Both the position numbers and the translations under genes were made by a program. A stretch of DNA of 64,000 bases from Peribacillus faecalis (lineage in GTDB: Bacteria > Bacillota > Bacilli > Bacillales > DSM-1321): positions 1-64,000 of the forward strand of contig NZ_JACXSI010000015.1 in assembly GCF_014712675.1 (NCBI RefSeq), written 5' to 3'. The notes under the pieces were generated by a model. It was given only the letters and a program-made list of their open reading frames with translations. It was not told the origin of the DNA and did not search any database. This document shows, piece after piece, positions 1-11,398 of the stretch; positions within the stretch are counted from its first letter, which is position 1; every line of letters begins with the position of its first letter.

Positions 1-187
1 TTGTTAAGCAAACTCATCCAATGATACTTAGCCTTCTATGAAGTTCGTGTTCCTCAGACCGGAAGTTTGCCGCCCGCTTCCTTCAGATTCCGCGTCACCA
101 CGGACACCCTTACGTTAAGCTAACTGTTACTTCTGCCTTCACAGCTCGGGACTTTCACCCTATAGATTGCACCCATGCCGGGCGCAC
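1..187 (-). mobile_element. Group IIC intron, 5' part (domain I), cut by window edge
   Basis: Read on the minus strand from 187, the sequence opens with the GTGCG-type 5' end of group II introns and continues as GTGCGCCCGGCATGGGTGCA. Further in are AGGGTGAAAGTCCC, GAAGGCAGAAGTAACAGTTA and GGAATCTGAAGGAAGCGG. From memory this is close to domain I of the Oceanobacillus iheyensis group IIC intron. The intron runs leftward out of the window, so its reverse transcriptase/maturase gene and 3' end are not visible. The 5' splice point lies a few bases past the terminator hairpin of the upstream transporter gene (194-223), which is the known preference of class C introns. The family call is confident; whether the copy is intact is unknown. 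Confidence 0.9.
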
Positions 188-193
188 TTAAAG

Positions 194-223
194 AAAAGTC
201 TGCCGAAATCAGGGCAGACTTTT
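194..223 (-). terminator. Intrinsic terminator of the lysine transporter gene
   Basis: The 11-bp stem pairs aaaagtctgcc (194-204) with ggcagactttt (213-223). On the minus strand it follows the transporter stop codon (227-229) directly and ends in a T-rich run. The group IIC intron begins a few bases beyond it. Confidence 0.85.
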
Positions 224-226
224 CAC

Positions 227-1786
227 TTATGCTTCTCGCTCACTATATTTTTTTAAAATAACTAACACAATAATACATAAGGCGACAACTGACACAAAAC
301 CAATCATTGCGCTTCCTGTAAGTCCAAGCACTAAGAATCCTGCTGCTGCAATAGCAGCAGAAGTTATCGCATAAGGAAGCTGCGTCAGCACATGATCGAT
401 ATGATTGCAGCCTGCACCGGTTGATGATAGAATCGTCGTATCTGAAATCGGCGAACAATGATCACCGAATACAGCACCAGCCAAAACAGCTGCTAAAGAA
501 GGAAGAAGTACGCTTGTATCAACTGTCGCTGCAATTTCTCCTGCAATCGGAAGCAATATGCCGAAAGACCCCCAAGATGTTCCTGTAGATAAAGCCATCA
601 CACCCGCTAATATAAAGAAAATAACAGGCAAAAAGGCAATGTCGATATTTATCGTTTGAACAATTCCCGCTAAATATCCTCCTGTCTCCAAGGCGTCGAT
701 TAAATCGCAGATAATCCAAGCAAATAACAGAATGAATACGGCAGGAACCATCGAACGAATTCCCTCGATCAGTCCCGTTATCAATAAGGAAGATTTCAGT
801 GCTTTTTTCAGATATACTTGACGAAGAAATAAGAAGACCGTAACAACAAATCCGAACAGGCCTCCCATTACTAATGATGAAGCAACATCTGTGTTCTCAA
901 ACATTTTCAGAATTGTCACGGTACCTTCCGTAGCCTGACTCCCTGTCCAAAGCATTGCACCAACTGTACCGATAATCAGCGCGACAATCGGTATAATTAA
1001 ATCATATATAGAACCTTTTTCGCTGACAGGCAAGCTGCTGCTCAGTTCTCCCGGAGCTTGTTTATCCGGACTGGCAACAATACCGTCAAATTGCGCGCGG
1101 TCTTCATGAACTTTCATTTTTCCGAAATTAATATTTCTCCATGCGGAGACGAAAACGAACAGCAAAGCTGCCAACACATAATAATTTATTGGAATCATTT
1201 GCACAAAGGCAGAAAAACCGCTAATTTCCAAGGCATTTGCCGATAAAATCGGAACGAGTAATGCGATAATATAAGCTCCCCAGCTTGAAATCGGCGATAT
1301 GACACAAATCGGAGCTGCAGTTGAATCAATAATGTAGGCTAGTTTTGCCCGCGACACACCATTTCGGTCCGTAAGTGGTCTTGAAATTTGTCCGACAGCC
1401 AAACTATTAAAATAATCATCAATAAAAATAATAATACCTAAGCAGGCCGCTGTCAGTTGTGCACCCGCTCTTGTTTTTACCCGCTTTAATGCCCATTCCC
1501 CAAACGCTCTGCTTCCTCCTGATATTGAGATAAGAGCCGTAATGCAACCAAGCAATAATAAAAATAATATAATATTTACATTCCAGCTGTTGATGGATTC
1601 ATCAACTACAAACAAACCTTTGATAGTTTCCCAAATAATTGATATCGTCTCTCCTAAACGAAAATCAGCAAGCATTATAGCCGCTGTAACACTGCCGATT
1701 CCCAGCGACAATAAAACCCTTCTTGTAACTAAAACCATCACAAGTGCTACAATCGGCGGAATCAATGAATAAATTGTACTTTCCAT
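227..1786 (-). CDS. NhaC-family transporter under lysine riboswitch, probable lysine transporter LysW-like
   Basis: This 519-residue, strongly hydrophobic protein belongs to the NhaC Na+/H+ antiporter superfamily. It has about 11-12 membrane segments and the conserved stretches FIDDYFNSLAVG and GDHCSPISDTTILSS. The ATG at 1786 was chosen because an AAGGAGAG ribosome binding site lies 8 bases upstream; an upstream in-frame start at 1864 would fall inside the riboswitch terminator. Transcription is controlled by an L-box riboswitch (see that entry). Comparative genomics has assigned lysine-box NhaC-like proteins (LysW) as lysine transporters, so lysine import or exchange is inferred here rather than plain Na+/H+ antiport. 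The substrate is not shown by the sequence itself. Confidence 0.85.
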   Translation of the reverse strand: MESTIYSLIPPIVALVMVLVTRRVLLSLGIGSVTAAIMLADFRLGETISIIWETIKGLFVVDESINSWNVNIILFLLLLGCITALISISGGSRAFGEWALKRVKTRAGAQLTAACLGIIIFIDDYFNSLAVGQISRPLTDRNGVSRAKLAYIIDSTAAPICVISPISSWGAYIIALLVPILSANALEISGFSAFVQMIPINYYVLAALLFVFVSAWRNINFGKMKVHEDRAQFDGIVASPDKQAPGELSSSLPVSEKGSIYDLIIPIVALIIGTVGAMLWTGSQATEGTVTILKMFENTDVASSLVMGGLFGFVVTVFLFLRQVYLKKALKSSLLITGLIEGIRSMVPAVFILLFAWIICDLIDALETGGYLAGIVQTINIDIAFLPVIFFILAGVMALSTGTSWGSFGILLPIAGEIAATVDTSVLLPSLAAVLAGAVFGDHCSPISDTTILSSTGAGCNHIDHVLTQLPYAITSAAIAAAGFLVLGLTGSAMIGFVSVVALCIIVLVILKKYSEREA

Positions 1787-1836
1787 AGTAATCTCTCCTT
1801 TGACTGACCCAGAAGCCGAATTACACAAAACAAAAA

Positions 1837-1870
1837 AGAGCAATGATAGAAAACAACCTATCATTACTCT
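1837..1870 (-). terminator. Expression-platform terminator of the lysine riboswitch
   Basis: A 13-bp stem (1837-1849 with 1858-1870, one G-U pair) and an 8-base loop are followed on the minus strand by six T residues (1832-1837). It lies between the lysine aptamer and the transporter start, as expected for a transcriptional OFF switch when lysine is bound. Confidence 0.85.
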
Positions 1871-1884
1871 TCGTAATATATGTT

Positions 1885-2090
1885 ATCGTCCATCGCTTCT
1901 GTAGCTCACCATTACATAGTTTTCTTTTCTTTGTAATGACAGTGTTGTCCTTATTTAAGACAACCCCAACAATACTTCATTTGACGTAAAGTATCATTTC
2001 GGCGATATCACCTTTCAACTATGTTCATCGTTGTCATCCTCACATAGATTACTCTTTAATATCGCATCCTCTCCCCCTTGCGGTGATAGT
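1885..2090 (-). promoter_or_regulatory. Lysine riboswitch (L-box) aptamer
   Basis: On the minus strand the leader contains the L-box hallmarks in order: GAGAGGATGCG, AGAGTAATC, GAGGATGACA, TGAAAGGTGATATCGCCGAA, a long P4-type stem around ACAACACT/GGGTTGTC, and a closing AGCTACAGAAGCGATGG. The order and spacing match the lysine riboswitch consensus (loop E motif in P2, TGAAAGG core, TCGCCGAA). The outer ends of P1 are approximate. It controls the NhaC-family gene downstream. Confidence 0.92.
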
Positions 2091-2108
2091 GATGTATATT
2101 TAATTGTT

Positions 2109-2140
2109 ATTATATTAATATAACAAATAACTTGTCATAA
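2109..2140 (-). promoter_or_regulatory. Possible sigma-A promoter for the lysine leader RNA
   Basis: On the minus strand an ATGACA-like -35 is followed 18 bases later by TATAAT. It sits just upstream of the riboswitch in an A/T-rich stretch. The -35 match is imperfect and other A/T-rich hexamers are nearby. Confidence 0.4.
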
Positions 2141-2183
2141 TACAATGTTTATTTAATAATATCATACTATTCTAACAAAACGA

Positions 2184-2777
2184 TCATACAATTACACAAC
2201 CGGTCACAACAATATCTAATTTTTCACTCAAATTAATTACATAAGGACTACTTAACTTTTTGCCGTCTTCCTCGATTATCTCAATTATTGGACGATCTCC
2301 CAAGCCTATGTTTTGTTTTTTGACAATTCCAACCGTACGATTACTTAATTCGACTGTTACGCCAACCGGATAGATCGCTACTGCGCTTCTAAACGCTTCG
2401 ACTATTTGTAAATCAAATAACCGGCCGCACCCCGCATATAATATTTCCAGTCCTTCATGCGGTAACATTGCTTCGCGGTACACGCGATTAGAAGTGATTG
2501 CATCAAAGACATCCGCTACTGCTATAATTTTAGCATAGTAATGTATATCCTCATCCTTCAAGCCTTGCGGATAACCGGTTCCATCCAATCTCTCATGATG
2601 CTGATAAGCGCAGAGAGCGACGACAAGCGGTATCGTTTTCACTTCCTTTAATATTACAAAGCCGTACTCTGTATGCTTTTTAATGATAGCGAATTCCTCA
2701 TCTGCTAACTCTCCAGGTTTCATCAAAATTTCACGCGGAACTTTTAGCTTGCCGACATCATGAAGAATCGTTCCCAA
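2184..2777 (-). pseudogene. N-terminally truncated HD-GYP domain protein (remnant)
   Basis: The readable frame (about 197 residues from a TTG) starts inside an HD-GYP cyclic-di-GMP phosphodiesterase domain. It keeps HDVGK, the HHERLDGTGYP signature and the helix ADVFDAITSNRVYR, then an intact C-terminal part. The first helices of the domain, including the first metal-binding His, and any N-terminal sensor domain are missing. Upstream the frame is open only to a TGA about 27 bases before the TTG, and no ribosome binding site is seen. The remnant abuts the terminator of yunC, which suggests a deletion joined the two. It is probably non-functional, although a short protein from the TTG cannot be excluded. 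Confidence 0.75.
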
Positions 2778-2804
2778 TTTAACAAATGACCAATTATCTC
2801 ATTG

Positions 2805-2829
2805 AAAAAACCGCTGATGTTCAGCGGTT
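2805..2829 (-). terminator. Terminator of the yun gene group
   Basis: The 9-bp stem pairs aaccgctga (2809-2817) with tcagcggtt (2821-2829) around a 3-base loop, followed on the minus strand by six T residues. It overlaps the yunC stop codon. Confidence 0.85.
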
Positions 2830-3127
2830 ACATATATAAAAGCGCATCCTTTCCGATCATCCCCTTATATACTCCGAGCTTCTCCGCTCCGGCAGTGACG
2901 GACTCTAAAGGCGCATTTAATAATTCTTCAATTGTTTTTACACCAACTGCTCTCCCGGCAATAATATTCCGATCTGCAAGTTTTTCATTTAATAAAGCGA
3001 CATCAAGCGCACCGCACATAATATACCCATGTTCTGATGCAACAGCCAATAAATTCGTTTTAGGCAACTTAACCGATATTGCTGTAAATACCCGATTGTC
3101 TATTGTAATTGGGTTCAACTCAACCAT
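2828..3127 (-). CDS. yunC: YunC-like DUF1805 protein
   Basis: This 99-residue protein has the DUF1805/YunC fold pattern: a GYIMCGALDVALLNEKLADRNI-type core with a central Cys, then a region ending in IGKDALLYM. The length is normal for the family, whose members are about 100 residues. No biochemical function is established. It is the last gene of a minus-strand group yunF-E-D-C that keeps the B. subtilis relationship. The ATG follows an AGGAGGGG-type ribosome binding site. Confidence 0.85.
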   Translation of the reverse strand: MVELNPITIDNRVFTAISVKLPKTNLLAVASEHGYIMCGALDVALLNEKLADRNIIAGRAVGVKTIEELLNAPLESVTAGAEKLGVYKGMIGKDALLYM

Positions 3128-3237
3128 ATAACCCCTCCTTTTTCATACCTTCATTGAAACTCTTCAATATTTCCCGCATGAAGGAAACTAAAATGAGCTT
3201 CAAGATAAAATATGTAAAAGCAGTCCATAAGGTGAGA

Positions 3238-4596
3238 TTAATGGGTTCTGAGACTTTCAGCTAATATATCACGCAAAAACTCCGGCAGGAAATACTGCTT
3301 CTTATCTGTCCTTGTAATGCTCGGAAAAAAGTAACCGAACGTGAACATATCAGGCAAGGCAAGCTTATATTGCTTTGCAGGCTGCAGTAGCTCTCCTCCA
3401 ATATATATTTCATGTTTGCTTAGTATATGAATATTGCTGTAAATCATCATGCCAAAAATATTGCCTCTGAAACCGAAGCCTTTAATTTGCATATGCGGCC
3501 ATTTCTCGTCCATTGACTGAACCAGAATCTCTTTCAATTCACTTCCGGAAACCTCTATCAAGCATGGATTGATCGGGTGCGGACAAATTTTATGAATATC
3601 ATACGCCGTTACAATTCCTTCATCCAACCCATCTAACAGTAAGCCGGCATTTATAAAGGCACAATCGGCATCACACCATGCTCTTAAAGAATCGCACAAT
3701 AACCTGACTAGAGGAGATTCATTGAACCATTCAACTCCAAGCGGCTTTTGAAGAGAACATATTTCGGTCATCATTTTTTCCTTGCCGATTTCATGTAATG
3801 AATGAACATATTCCTTCTCATGCATAGCAGCTGGCTGCTTGTTCATATCAAACAGTCTGGTTGAAACATCAGTCAGCTGATGTAAATCGTCCATAGATAA
3901 TTCCGCATGTCCAACGTATGTACCGCCTTTTCCGGCTCCACATAATAGTGTCTGTTCAATCATCTTGCCCTGATGTAATATGTGATGTGTATGAGCTCCC
4001 AAGATGACGCTAATTTCCGGAATAGTTGCAGCTACTTGCTCATCAAATTCCAGGCCGAGATGTGAAAGCAACACAATGCAGTCACATTTGCCTTCCAACT
4101 CATTTACAACTCTGGAAATCTCCTCATAAGGTTCGGTAACCCTCCAGCCTAACTTTTCATAAAATACCCTAAAATAAGCAGTCGCACCAATAAAAGCTAT
4201 GCGTGCACCTAGTTTCGTAACATGAATACTGTAAGGTTGAGCCCAGCTCGGACGCTGCCCGTTCGGATAAAATAAATTGGCTACCAAAACCTTAAACTGC
4301 GCCTCGTCATAGAGACGATCTAATGCAGCAAATGGGAAAGTGATTCCTTCATTGTTGCCGATTGTTGCATAATCACAGCCTAATTCGTTTAGAAGCTTTA
4401 CGTTGCCCTTCCCTAAGAAAGCCTCTGTAAAGGGATGAAAGCGATCTGTATTATCGCCGATATCTAACACAATCGTCTCTTCTTCTGTGTTATTATGTTG
4501 CTCCTTCCGCTTGCGAATAAATTGTTGAATTCGAGGCCAATGTTCAAAATGGCTATGAAGATCGTTAATATAATAAAAATGTATGGTTTCTCCCAT
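3238..4596 (-). CDS. yunD: YunD-like 5'-nucleotidase family metallophosphoesterase
   Basis: The 452-residue protein is a two-domain metallophosphoesterase of the 5'-nucleotidase/UshA family. The N-terminal catalytic domain shows the metal-ligand motifs NDLHSH (about residue 11), GDNTDR, GNNEG, LSHLG and GAHTHH. The C-terminal half is the 5'-nucleotidase substrate domain. No signal peptide is visible, so it is probably cytoplasmic, unlike the classical secreted enzymes. The N-terminal sequence and the neighbours yunC and yunE identify it as YunD. Its natural substrate is not known from sequence. Confidence 0.88.
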   Translation of the reverse strand: MGETIHFYYINDLHSHFEHWPRIQQFIRKRKEQHNNTEEETIVLDIGDNTDRFHPFTEAFLGKGNVKLLNELGCDYATIGNNEGITFPFAALDRLYDEAQFKVLVANLFYPNGQRPSWAQPYSIHVTKLGARIAFIGATAYFRVFYEKLGWRVTEPYEEISRVVNELEGKCDCIVLLSHLGLEFDEQVAATIPEISVILGAHTHHILHQGKMIEQTLLCGAGKGGTYVGHAELSMDDLHQLTDVSTRLFDMNKQPAAMHEKEYVHSLHEIGKEKMMTEICSLQKPLGVEWFNESPLVRLLCDSLRAWCDADCAFINAGLLLDGLDEGIVTAYDIHKICPHPINPCLIEVSGSELKEILVQSMDEKWPHMQIKGFGFRGNIFGMMIYSNIHILSKHEIYIGGELLQPAKQYKLALPDMFTFGYFFPSITRTDKKQYFLPEFLRDILAESLRTH

Positions 4597-4644
4597 TACA
4601 ATTACCTCTTTCTTGACATACAGCCGGTCTTTTAAGTAGATTTA

Positions 4645-5481
4645 TTAACCGTAAATCCCTTCCCAAATAAGCTTCATACCAATTACAAGCAAAATTACCC
4701 GCAGAAGCGCAACAACTGTTTTGCTTTTTAATTTTGTGTTGATATATGCCCCTGTCTTCGCCCCGAACCACGCTCCCGGAATTAAAGCAAATGCATAGAC
4801 CCACACAACATTTCCTAACGCAATGTGTGTAATAGAGTTTGTGATACTTGATAAAAAGACAATAAACATACTTGTCGCAACTGCCACATGAGGAGGGAAT
4901 AAAAACAACAATATCATTGCCGGAACGATTAAAGAGCCTCCTCCAATTCCAAATAAACCAGAACAAAAGCCGACCAGGAAACAGATAAAAATCGCAATAC
5001 CAGGCTTATATCCATAAGTATATTCCGCTCCATCCGAATCCTTGTATGTTTTTACTAATGTCGCCTTCTCGATGAGATTGACCGGCTTTAAACGTTCTCT
5101 TATAAGCAAAATAACTGAAACAATAATAACAAATGAGCCGAAGTACAAATTGAAGGCCTGTACATCAAGCATTTTATTGATAAAAGAACCGATAATTCCT
5201 CCGGGTCCGCTTCCGATGAAAAAAATCAATCCCGTTTGATAATCCACCCTTTTATGTTTAATATAGGCCAGGGTTGAAGAAAGTCCTGTAAAAATCATAA
5301 TGACTGTCGATATTCCTACCGCTTTTTGCGGTGTCAAGTCACCCAGCATTCCTAATTGATGAAGATACAAGAGAGCGGGAACGATGATAATTCCTCCACC
5401 AAGTCCGACCAATGCACCAACAACCCCTGCACAAAATCCTGTAGCCAATAAAAGTATGATCCATTCCACGACAGTAGCCAC
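4645..5481 (-). CDS. yunE: YunE-like TSUP/TauE family sulfite or anion exporter
   Basis: This 278-residue membrane protein has about eight transmembrane segments and two TauE/SafE (TSUP) half-repeats, each with a glycine-rich motif: GALVGLGGGIIIVPALL near residue 22 and CSGLFGIGGGSLIVPA near residue 172. TSUP proteins move sulfite, sulfoacetate and similar organosulfur anions. The substrate cannot be read here. It lies 48 bases upstream of yunD in the same direction. Confidence 0.85.
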   Translation of the reverse strand: MATVVEWIILLLATGFCAGVVGALVGLGGGIIIVPALLYLHQLGMLGDLTPQKAVGISTVIMIFTGLSSTLAYIKHKRVDYQTGLIFFIGSGPGGIIGSFINKMLDVQAFNLYFGSFVIIVSVILLIRERLKPVNLIEKATLVKTYKDSDGAEYTYGYKPGIAIFICFLVGFCSGLFGIGGGSLIVPAMILLFLFPPHVAVATSMFIVFLSSITNSITHIALGNVVWVYAFALIPGAWFGAKTGAYINTKLKSKTVVALLRVILLVIGMKLIWEGIYG

Positions 5482-5514
5482 CTTTACATTCTAATTCGAG
5501 CCAGCAAAGTCGTT

Positions 5515-6363
5515 TTAAAATAAATCCAATTGCTTAGGCGATAGTGTCGTATATTCAATCCCAAGCATGCTAATCATCTGCAAGGCATTTACTGCGGCAT
5601 CTCCCCCGGAATTATTGTTAAACAGCATAAATATATCTTTCGATTGCGCTTGCAGGCGCTCAAGATATACCTTCCATTGCTGAAGCTCTGTTTCATTATA
5701 TTTATATAAAAAGCGTACCGCTCTCCAATCCTCACCGGATGCCGGTTTATTCCACCCATACACATTTCGTCCGTGCATCCGTATAAGCGTTACATTCTTA
5801 TCCGTCGGTTCCAATACAATCGGCACACTATTCTCTCCTGCTTGCGGCTCATCGCATATCGTATGAATCCAACCTTCGTTCCTCATAAACTGTATAGTTC
5901 TCTCACGAAATGCCGGCTTGAACCACGTTTGATTGCGAAACTCTAGAGCAACCGGGATATTTCCCATTTGCTGCTTACACCATCTTAAGTATTGCACATT
6001 CTCTTTTACGCACTTGAACCATGGCGGAAACTGAAACAAGACCATTGCTAATTTGCCGCCTTCCATATACGGCATAAGCGACTCCCGAAAAGCTTTGAAC
6101 ATTTCCTCCTTGCTTTCAAAAGGAATTTCGCCGCGATTATGTCCGGTCATCCCTTGATAGGCCTTCACAATAAACTTGAAACTATCCGGCGTCTCTTTTA
6201 CCCATCTCGAACTGTTTCTTACCGGTTGAATCGCATAAAAGGCTGTGTCGACTTCAACAATCGGAAAATGCTCTGAATAGGCCTGAAGCCTATCCCGTGC
6301 CGCTATTTCAGTCCCGTATATATATTCATGGTCACCCCATCCTGTAACCCCGATATAAATCAT
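5515..6363 (-). CDS. yunF: YunF-like DUF72 TIM-barrel protein
   Basis: The 282-residue DUF72 (YecE-like) protein has the typical N-terminal IGVTGWGDH, FPIVEVDTAFY and FVVKAYQ-like (FKFIVKAYQ) motifs, the central LFQFPPWF and the C-terminal IFMLFNNNSGGDAAVNA. The fold is a TIM barrel related to endonuclease IV-like proteins, but no reaction is established. The ATG at 6363 is chosen because GAAGG lies 9 bases upstream; an in-frame TTG at 6372 directly abuts that site. It is probably the first gene of the yunF-E-D-C group. Confidence 0.82.
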   Translation of the reverse strand: MIYIGVTGWGDHEYIYGTEIAARDRLQAYSEHFPIVEVDTAFYAIQPVRNSSRWVKETPDSFKFIVKAYQGMTGHNRGEIPFESKEEMFKAFRESLMPYMEGGKLAMVLFQFPPWFKCVKENVQYLRWCKQQMGNIPVALEFRNQTWFKPAFRERTIQFMRNEGWIHTICDEPQAGENSVPIVLEPTDKNVTLIRMHGRNVYGWNKPASGEDWRAVRFLYKYNETELQQWKVYLERLQAQSKDIFMLFNNNSGGDAAVNALQMISMLGIEYTTLSPKQLDLF

Positions 6364-6626
6364 ATGTATCAACCTTCATTTAATTTTGTTGACCTTATTT
6401 TATCATAGAGTTTGAAGTGAGAGTTATCAGCAGGCTTTAATTAGTTGCTATAATCTTCAGGTCAATCATACTAGAAAAAATGAATAAATGTCATTTTATT
6501 ACTTTTCCTAAGGAAAAAGAACTTGATTACTTGTTAATTTTCTATGAACTAAGTATCATTGTAATGCTTGCAATACTCAAACTAATTGAGGTTGTTAAGT
6601 AAAAATTGCTAAGGAGGAGAGAGACT

Positions 6627-6725
6627 ATGGTTAGAATAAAAATGTATAAAAACTTCTATGGAAAAAAGCAGAAAAGGCTCGTTTTATTTAACCAACTTGT
6701 ACTATATAAATGGCATGTGAAATAA
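6627..6725 (+). CDS. Possible 32-residue basic peptide with a strong RBS
   Basis: On the plus strand, AAGGAGGAGAG (6611-6621) is followed 5-6 bases later by an ATG that opens a 32-residue frame rich in Lys, Tyr and Phe (begins MVRIKMYKNFYGKKQ, ends YKWHVK). There is no recognisable homology. The ribosome binding site is the best in this 600-base intergenic region, which otherwise holds no gene. The small size makes chance possible. A hairpin, gaggaaac/gtttcctc, lies downstream at about 6871-6897. Confidence 0.4.
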   Translation: MVRIKMYKNFYGKKQKRLVLFNQLVLYKWHVK

Positions 6726-6917
6726 AACTAATACTCACTATACTATCTAACATTTCTTTAATGGGATGTTTATATATACAGTGTCACCATTAGTTAATCA
6801 CTAGTTCTCACTACATATGTCTAATACTTCAATATGATTAACAGATGAATGTGAACTATAGCATGAGAAAAGAGGAAACTATGCGATATCGTTTCCTCCT
6901 TCTTTATCCATAAATAA

Positions 6918-6943
6918 AAACGACACATTAAATTGTGTCGTTT
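6918..6943. terminator. Bidirectional terminator, end of suf operon
   Basis: A 10-bp stem pairs aaacgacaca (6918-6927) with tgtgtcgttt (6934-6943). A run of T follows on the plus strand and the matching run of A precedes it, so it can work in both directions. It ends the suf operon on the minus strand. Confidence 0.85.
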
Positions 6944-6965
6944 TTTATTATAGTATCCAAGTAAA

Positions 6966-8363
6966 TTAACCGATAGAACCTTCCATTTCAAACTTGATCA
7001 GGCGGTTCATCTCAACAGCGTATTCCATTGGCAATTCTTTTGTAAACGGCTCAATGAAGCCCATTACGATCATTTCTGTAGCTTCTTCTTCAGAAATACC
7101 GCGGCTCATCAAGTAGAATAATTGCTCTTCTGATACTTTCGATACTTTTGCTTCATGCTCTAATGAAATGTTGTCGTTCAAGATTTCATTGTATGGAATT
7201 GTATCTGAAGTTGATTGATTATCTAGAATTAGCGTATCACACTCGATGTTAGAACGAGCGCCATCTGCTTTACGGCCGAAGTGAACGATACCGCGGTAAG
7301 TTACTTTTCCGCCTTGTTTCGAAATTGATTTCGATACAATTGTAGAAGACGTGTTTGGTGCTAAGTGAATCATTTTTGCACCTGCATCTTGGTGTTGACC
7401 TTTACCTGCAAGAGCGATCGATAATGTCATACCTCTTGCGCCTTCACCTTTTAGGATAACGGCAGGGTATTTCATTGTCAGCTTAGAACCGATGTTTCCG
7501 TCAACCCATTCCATCGTCGCGTTCGCTTCACACACCGCACGCTTCGTAACAAGGTTGTATACGTTGTTCGCCCAGTTTTGGATTGTTGTATAACGGCAAT
7601 ACGCATCTTTCTTGATGATGATTTCAACAACCGCACTATGAAGTGAGTTTGTTGTATAGACAGGAGCTGTACAACCTTCTACATAGTGTACACTTGCGCC
7701 TTCATCAACAATAATTAACGTACGTTCGAACTGACCCATATTTTCTGAGTTGATACGGAAGTACGCTTGTAGCGGAGTCTCTAATTTGATTCCTTTTGGC
7801 ACGTAAATGAAAGATCCGCCCGACCATACAGCAGAGTTTAGTGCTGCAAACTTGTTATCTGTCGGCGGGATAACCGTTGCCCAATGCTCACGGAAAATGT
7901 CTTCATTTTCTCTTAAAGCAGAGTCTGTATCTTTGAAGACAATACCTTGCTCTTCTAAATCTTCTTTCATGTTGTGGTAAACAACTTCAGATTCGTATTG
8001 AGCAGATACACCTGCAAGATATTTTTGCTCAGCTTCAGGGATACCAAGCTTATCGAATGTTTGCTTGATTTCGTCAGGAACTTCATCCCAAGAACGCTCT
8101 GATTTCTCTGATGGTTTTACGTAATACGTAATTTCATCAAAATTTAATGCAGATAAGTCACCACCCCACTGTGGCATAGGCATTTTGTAGAAGTGCTCTA
8201 ATGATTTCAAACGGAAATCAAGCATCCACTGTGGTTCGTTTTTCATTTTAGAAATTTCTTCAACGATTTCTTTCGTTAATCCGCGTTCTGAACGGAAAAT
8301 CGAAACGTCACGATCGTGAAACCCATATTTATAATCACCGATTTCTGGCGCTTTTTTCACCAT
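6966..8363 (-). CDS. sufB: Fe-S cluster assembly scaffold SufB
   Basis: SufB is the scaffold subunit of the SufBCD complex on which Fe-S clusters are assembled. The 465 residues match the usual Bacillus length, and the C-terminal SufB/SufD beta-helix core is complete ([34 protein letters not shown]). The ATG at 8363 has GGGAGGT 9 bases upstream; an upstream in-frame start would place the RBS inside the gene. It is the last gene of the suf operon, 59 bases after sufU. A hairpin pairing gagggt with accctc lies in that gap (about 8392-8411). Confidence 0.97.
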   Translation of the reverse strand: MVKKAPEIGDYKYGFHDRDVSIFRSERGLTKEIVEEISKMKNEPQWMLDFRLKSLEHFYKMPMPQWGGDLSALNFDEITYYVKPSEKSERSWDEVPDEIKQTFDKLGIPEAEQKYLAGVSAQYESEVVYHNMKEDLEEQGIVFKDTDSALRENEDIFREHWATVIPPTDNKFAALNSAVWSGGSFIYVPKGIKLETPLQAYFRINSENMGQFERTLIIVDEGASVHYVEGCTAPVYTTNSLHSAVVEIIIKKDAYCRYTTIQNWANNVYNLVTKRAVCEANATMEWVDGNIGSKLTMKYPAVILKGEGARGMTLSIALAGKGQHQDAGAKMIHLAPNTSSTIVSKSISKQGGKVTYRGIVHFGRKADGARSNIECDTLILDNQSTSDTIPYNEILNDNISLEHEAKVSKVSEEQLFYLMSRGISEEEATEMIVMGFIEPFTKELPMEYAVEMNRLIKFEMEGSIG

Positions 8364-8422
8364 AGGTCGTATACCTCCCATTTCATCAGAAGGAGGGTCT
8401 GTTTAACCCTCCCACTGTTAGC

Positions 8423-11383
<2,961 letters not shown>

Positions 11384-11398
11384 TGAAATCCTCCTAAC

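Noticed and set aside
4565-4966. Minus-strand frame of 133 codons overlapping yunE and yunD
   Set aside because: It is an alternative frame of the clearly coding yunE gene and is Cys-rich in a way typical of a shadow frame.
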